Notes under the pieces: model-generated
What the model was told of the DNA's origin: nothing
Databases searched by the model: none
The model's input: the letters and a program-made list of their open reading frames with translations, nothing else
Position numbers and translations under genes: made by a program
NCBI RefSeq assembly: GCF_028858725.1
Contig: NC_084771.1
Coordinates: 8,026,915 to 8,090,914, forward strand
Origin: Colius striatus
Lineage: Eukaryota > Chordata > Aves > Coliiformes > Coliidae
Reading direction: 5' to 3'
DNA: 64,000 bases
Shown: in pieces, positions 59,781 to 64,000 of the stretch
Layout of the letters: each line of letters begins with the position of its first letter
Position numbering within the stretch: the stretch's first letter is position 1

Positions 59781-61787
59781 CAACAGGTATGGAAATTGTG
59801 GACAGGGATATCCATTCAGCCTTTTCACCTCCACTGTCAGAGGCCACTCCTGCATCCCCCACAGCCCAGAGCCACGCTGTGCTGTTGCCAGATCACAGGT
59901 ACGTGCCCTTTGCTCGGGTGCCACACAGGGCATGGTCCCACCAAACCCCAGCTCACACCTCATGGGTGATCTAAGGGAAATGAACACCAGGATAAATGCC
60001 CAGTTCTCTTGGAGTATAAGTGTCAACCAAGTGTCAAATCAATGTTTGGGGTTTGAGGGCAATAAGAATTACTGCATTTCACTCATCGAAGCACAGGCTT
60101 ATCTGTTTTCTGGCTAATAACACTTGCTTGCCTTCACAAAAGGAAGACAAATGCCTAATCTGTTCATAGCTCAACTTCAGAAAACTCTGCTCACTTCTTC
60201 CTTCAAGCAACTGAGTTCACAACCAAACAATGGCTGATCTCCACGTACAGTGTAGCTGTGGGCTCTGCCTGGTACGAGTTCTTTCACTGCTGTATGTCTG
60301 TCAGCCTCATTTAAGCTCCCCTCAGACTCTTTCCATAAGGAAAAAGTTTATCACAGAAAGACCTTAATCATGGTTTGTTTGGTTTTTTCCCCAGTATAAA
60401 ACTGAGAAAGCAGAAAACCAAACTGTATGGCAAGATCAAGGCTGGCTAGTGCATTCACTGCAGAGCAAGGCTTGACCCAAACTACTGAGAAGTTCTCCCA
60501 CCATCTTGAACAGACTTTCACTGTAAGTCAACACACCAGGCTTGGGAAAGGAAGAAGAGAAAAATCTACTTTCCATTTGATCCTCTTGCCTTCCCCAGCT
60601 CTGTGGGTGTTCCTGGAGAACGTGCTCTAACCAAGAGGCAACCAAACCTTCCCTCTGCACACAACTGCTCCATCCAGGGATTTCTAAGGACTGCAGATGC
60701 CTTCAGACAAATTTAACACAAAGCACAGAAATGAGCTCTCTTTTTCCCCAATAAATAAACACTATAATAATCACAGTACAGGATGCCACAAAGACCTGCT
60801 GGTTAAATACACCGTGAGACTCTTTGTCTCAAGAGCTGCTTGTTGTGGTAGGTTTCCCTTTAACACAAATGTTGAGGATGCCACATTTCATTGTCTGCAA
60901 TAATTCTCCAAGGAGAAAAACTCAGGCAATGAAAATAGTTTGGCACTTGACCAACTATTTAAAACATTTAACAATGACCTTGAGGATTAGAGAAGGATCC
61001 ATTGAAAGCCCCAGTTTGGGGGGGGGGAAAGAGACCAAAATATGTTTCCTTGCAGAATCTGGTGCTAATGCACATTTACTGCAAAGTTTCTCTCAAATAT
61101 GCTCTGTACACAATGAAAATGACCTTAAATTCAAAAGAAAAGGAAACAGGTTTAACTCTTTGTCTTGGAATTGCTCTGTGACTTTGCATGTGTTTGACAG
61201 TTAATTTGATTTTCAGAATATCTGATTGCTTCATTCCAAAGAGTCAAACAGTTGCTCAGATCAAGGAGAGTGACTGGGGCTTACACTGAAATGGAAATTA
61301 CATTCATGAAAAGGGTATTTGTGGCTCATTGCATTTATGCCAGGTCCAGCTGGCAGATCCAGCCACAGATCTGCCCTAGGCAAAGCTCCCAACTGAATAT
61401 TCCAAAGACACCAGGTTTCTGCACCTTCTGGGCAGGGGAAGGTCATATGGAGAAGCCCAAAGGATGAGCTCAGAGCTCTCTGCCATTGGGAATGTGCTCT
61501 TGGGGACCACAGACAGTGCAGGACCTGGACAAAGCATTAGGGGAACACAAGCAGGGACCAAGTCTCATTTATCCTTTATGGTTTCCCACCCAGGACCGTG
61601 CCTTAGAGGGGGTATATCTGGCTAAGAGGGGCAGAAAGCCCCTCTTTCTGGGGGCTGGTTTCTGGTTAAACTGGGTACCACAGGGGCCTCCTGGGTGGGG
61701 ATGGAGGTGAGAGCAGAGGGTTCACATCAATCTGGGGTCCTTCTTCTCTGCCATTTGAGTGCTTTCCCCATTATCATGTCTTCCATA
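59781..61787. other. Non-coding interval
   Basis: No exon recognised. A short G homopolymer (about 10 bases) lies near 61,018-61,027. AT-rich around 60.7-61.2 kb. Confidence 0.5.
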
Positions 61788-61953
61788 GCTGGAACACAAA
61801 GAGTTCCACTTAAACACAAGGCAAAAACTTGTTTGGTGTTGAGGTGAGGGAGCTGTGGCCCAGGCTGCCCAGGGAGGGTGTGGAGGCTCCTTCTCTGGAG
61901 GCTTTCTGGATGATCTCTAGAGGTCCCTTCCAATCCTCACCATTCTATGATTC
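61788..61953 (+). mobile_element. CR1 LINE 3'-end copy
   Basis: Begins at 'gctggaacacaaagagttccacttaaacacaagg', includes 'caggctgcccagggagggtgtggaggctcc' and 'gatgatctctagaggtcccttcc', and ends 'accattctatgattcc'. It is a heavily 5'-truncated copy of the subfamily seen at 30168-30948, with an internal deletion before the terminal block. Confidence 0.9.
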
Positions 61954-63311
61954 CTGCCATTAAACTACAACTGCTTCTACTTTGTATTTCAGTGTGTGTC
62001 TCTACCACTGTTTCTAAACACAACTGCAGCATACTTTAAGGCTCACTTTGTACAGACTGTAATAGGTGTGTAGGGACCTGCATGCTGCTGTGATATGCTG
62101 CCTATGTGCTAAAACTGTTACTTTCTTCCTCTGGCAACCTGAAAAACAAGCCCTGGAGCACCAGGTGTTGTTCTGTGTTTCTTGAGCACGTTTTTTTGTG
62201 GTTCAACAGACAGGAAGGGGAGCTTCTTGGTGGGGAGATCCTATTTGTCCTTACAGCCCAGTGTAGCTGGCTGCTGAGCGTGTGGCCCTCTGTCACGCTG
62301 GGAAGCTGTGTGACTTCTTTTTCCCATGTTATAGGGCCTGCCAGATTTCCTGGTATTTCTCAGCAGGTGAAGCCCTGGGGTGAGAACCCACACAGCAGTC
62401 CCGAAGAAGCAGCAAGGAGATTTGCTTTGGGTCAAACTGCAAAGAAATGTGGGTGTCTCCAACTTGGCAAGCTCAGAACAGGGAGAAAGGACAGACCTGA
62501 TGGTCCGTGGTACCTGAGGTCATTTAAGTATGTTGGGGTTCTCCATGCTTTAACCCCTGCTAGTGCTTATCTGCCTTTTTATGGACTAAGGGCTGTCAGG
62601 CTCGTGTCCCAGGAATACAGGAATCAGAAAGCAAACCACAACCATCTCGGTTTTGCCAGCACAAGACTGTTTGCCTCAGTCTATGCACTTAGTTTTGGCT
62701 TTTCTCATTGAGTGGATCTTCCCCAATCCCCAGTCACTCAGTGATGCTCTTGCTGTAGGTTAACAGAGAGATATGGGAAATACCAAAAAGCTTCCAGACT
62801 GCCAGCCACAAGCCAGGAACAAAGATAAAGCAGACCATTTATGTTAGTCCCTTGTGTACTATGACATTTCTGCTGCACTTGCAGGAGCTCTGTGCTCCAG
62901 CAGTACCTGTGTTATCTATCCATGCTGCTACTGTACCAATGCTCAACCTGTGCTTAGCTGTTATAGACCTAGAACCAACCTTCTCCCAGATACACTATAA
63001 AGTAGGGGTTTTTTCTTTCAGAACAGTCTTTTGGGGGAAAAAAGAAGAAAAGCTTAAAGCCAACAGCATTATTTTTCTGATCTTGTACCTCTTAGGAGAC
63101 TGTAGGGAAACACGTAATGGATCAACACTTCAAAGTATTATTCAAACAAAGATCAAAACAAGCACTCAGAATCTGAGGAGCATGTAGAAAGTTATGCAAA
63201 CAGCCCCAAGGAGACCCAGCAATGCCACCAGACTTCACAGGGCCACAGTGTGCCTTAACTGAGAAGCATTTTGTGTAAACTCTCTGCCATTCAGTGAGAG
63301 TTGGGCACAGA
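61954..63311. other. Non-coding interval
   Basis: A 201-codon plus-strand frame at 62106-62711 has no recognisable domain. Nothing else is visible. Confidence 0.5.
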
Positions 63312-64000
63312 GGAACCTCATCAGATTCAGCAAAGGCAAGGGCAGAGTCCTACACCTTGGGAGGAACAACTCCAGCACCAGGACAGACTGGGAGTGACCT
63401 GCTGGAGCAGCTCCAGGAGAGAGAGCTGGCAGTGCTGGTGGGCAGCACATTAAACATGAGCAGCAATGAGCCCTCATGGGCAACGGCATCCTGGGGGCAT
63501 CAACAAGAGTGTGGGCAGCAGGTCGAGGGAGGTTCTGCTGCCCCTCTGCTCTGCTTTGGTGATGCCTCATCTGGAGTCCTGTGTCCAGTTCTGGGCTCCT
63601 CAGTTACAGAGAGACAGGGAACTGCTGGAGAGAGGCCAGAGCAGGGCTCTCAAGATGCTGAGGGGATGGAATATCTGTGTGAGGAGGAAAGACTGAGAGA
63701 CCTGGGGCTGTTCAGCCTGGAGAAGAGAAGCCTGAGCTCAGGGGCACCTCAGCAACACTCACAAGTATCCAAAGGGTGAGTGTCAGGAGGCTGGGGCACC
63801 ACTTTTTTTCTGTTGTGCCCAGTGCCAGGACAAGGGGTGATGGGCACAAGCTGGAACACAAAAAGTTCCACTTAAGCTCAAGGAGAAAGTCCTCTGGTTT
63901 GAGGTGAGGGAGCCCTGGCCCAGGCTGCCCAGGGAGGGTGTGGAGGCTCCTTCTCAGGAGGTTTCCAACCCCACCAGGACACGTTCCTGTGCCCCTGAGC
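63312..64000 (+). mobile_element. CR1 LINE, copy running off the right edge
   Basis: Late ORF2 to the 3' untranslated region: 'cctcatcagattcagcaaaggcaag', the reverse transcriptase C-terminal coding block (translated pieces [20 protein letters not shown] and VQFWAPQ), 'ctgagagacctggggctgttcagcctggagaagagaagcc', 'gctggaacacaaaaagttccac', 'ccaggctgcccagggagggtgtggaggctcc'. The 3' tail lies beyond the window. The reading frame is broken by frameshifts, so it is inactive. Confidence 0.93.

Noticed and set aside
62106..62711. A 201-codon plus-strand frame
   Set aside because: No recognisable domain, ordinary composition and no splice or promoter context. Treated as chance.
63294..63779. A 161-codon plus-strand frame
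   Set aside because: It is an out-of-frame reading of a CR1 remnant.

Overview
The window looks like a stretch of bird nuclear genome. It carries many fragments of the avian LINE CR1, both 5'-truncated copies and 3'-end pieces ending in the usual ATTCTATG-type tail. It has isolated, very GC-rich CpG islands in a moderate-GC background, and one intronless coding exon for a cysteinyl leukotriene receptor 1 (CYSLTR1) that is clearly vertebrate but diverged from the mammalian protein. Gene density is very low. I could not determine the species.

Layout. Positions 1-1260 are a CpG island. On the minus strand it holds what looks like the first coding exon of an unidentified gene that runs out of the window to the left. 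About 1.3-17.6 kb is non-coding, with small CR1 pieces. The complete CYSLTR1 coding exon lies at 17793-18830 on the minus strand, with a good splice acceptor just upstream of its start codon. A second CpG island (about 21.54-22.44 kb) contains a striking CCCGA/CCCGT pentanucleotide array and a minus-strand splice donor correctly oriented to splice into the CYSLTR1 exon. It is therefore a candidate CYSLTR1 promoter. From about 22.5 to 49.8 kb the sequence is non-coding and dotted with CR1 copies in both orientations.

At 49880-50551 (plus strand) there is a second gene-like exon. It is a 223-residue, GC3-rich open frame preceded by a strong splice acceptor, and its protein looks like a rhodopsin-type GPCR that keeps TM1 to TM5 but lacks TM6-TM7 and has lost the DRY arginine. 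I do not recognise it and regard it as the most interesting object here. From 50.6 kb to the right edge the sequence is again non-coding, with CR1 fragments and one CpG-enriched patch with an inverted CCAAT box near 57.3-57.8 kb.

The two receptor-like exons are transcribed divergently, about 31 kb apart. In mammals CYSLTR1 lies on Xq21 near other lipid and nucleotide receptor genes (LPAR4, P2RY10, GPR174), so a second GPCR-like gene nearby is plausible. None of those named neighbours is recognisable here. Most other open frames are chance frames, CR1 remnants, or frames kept open by GC-rich repeats.
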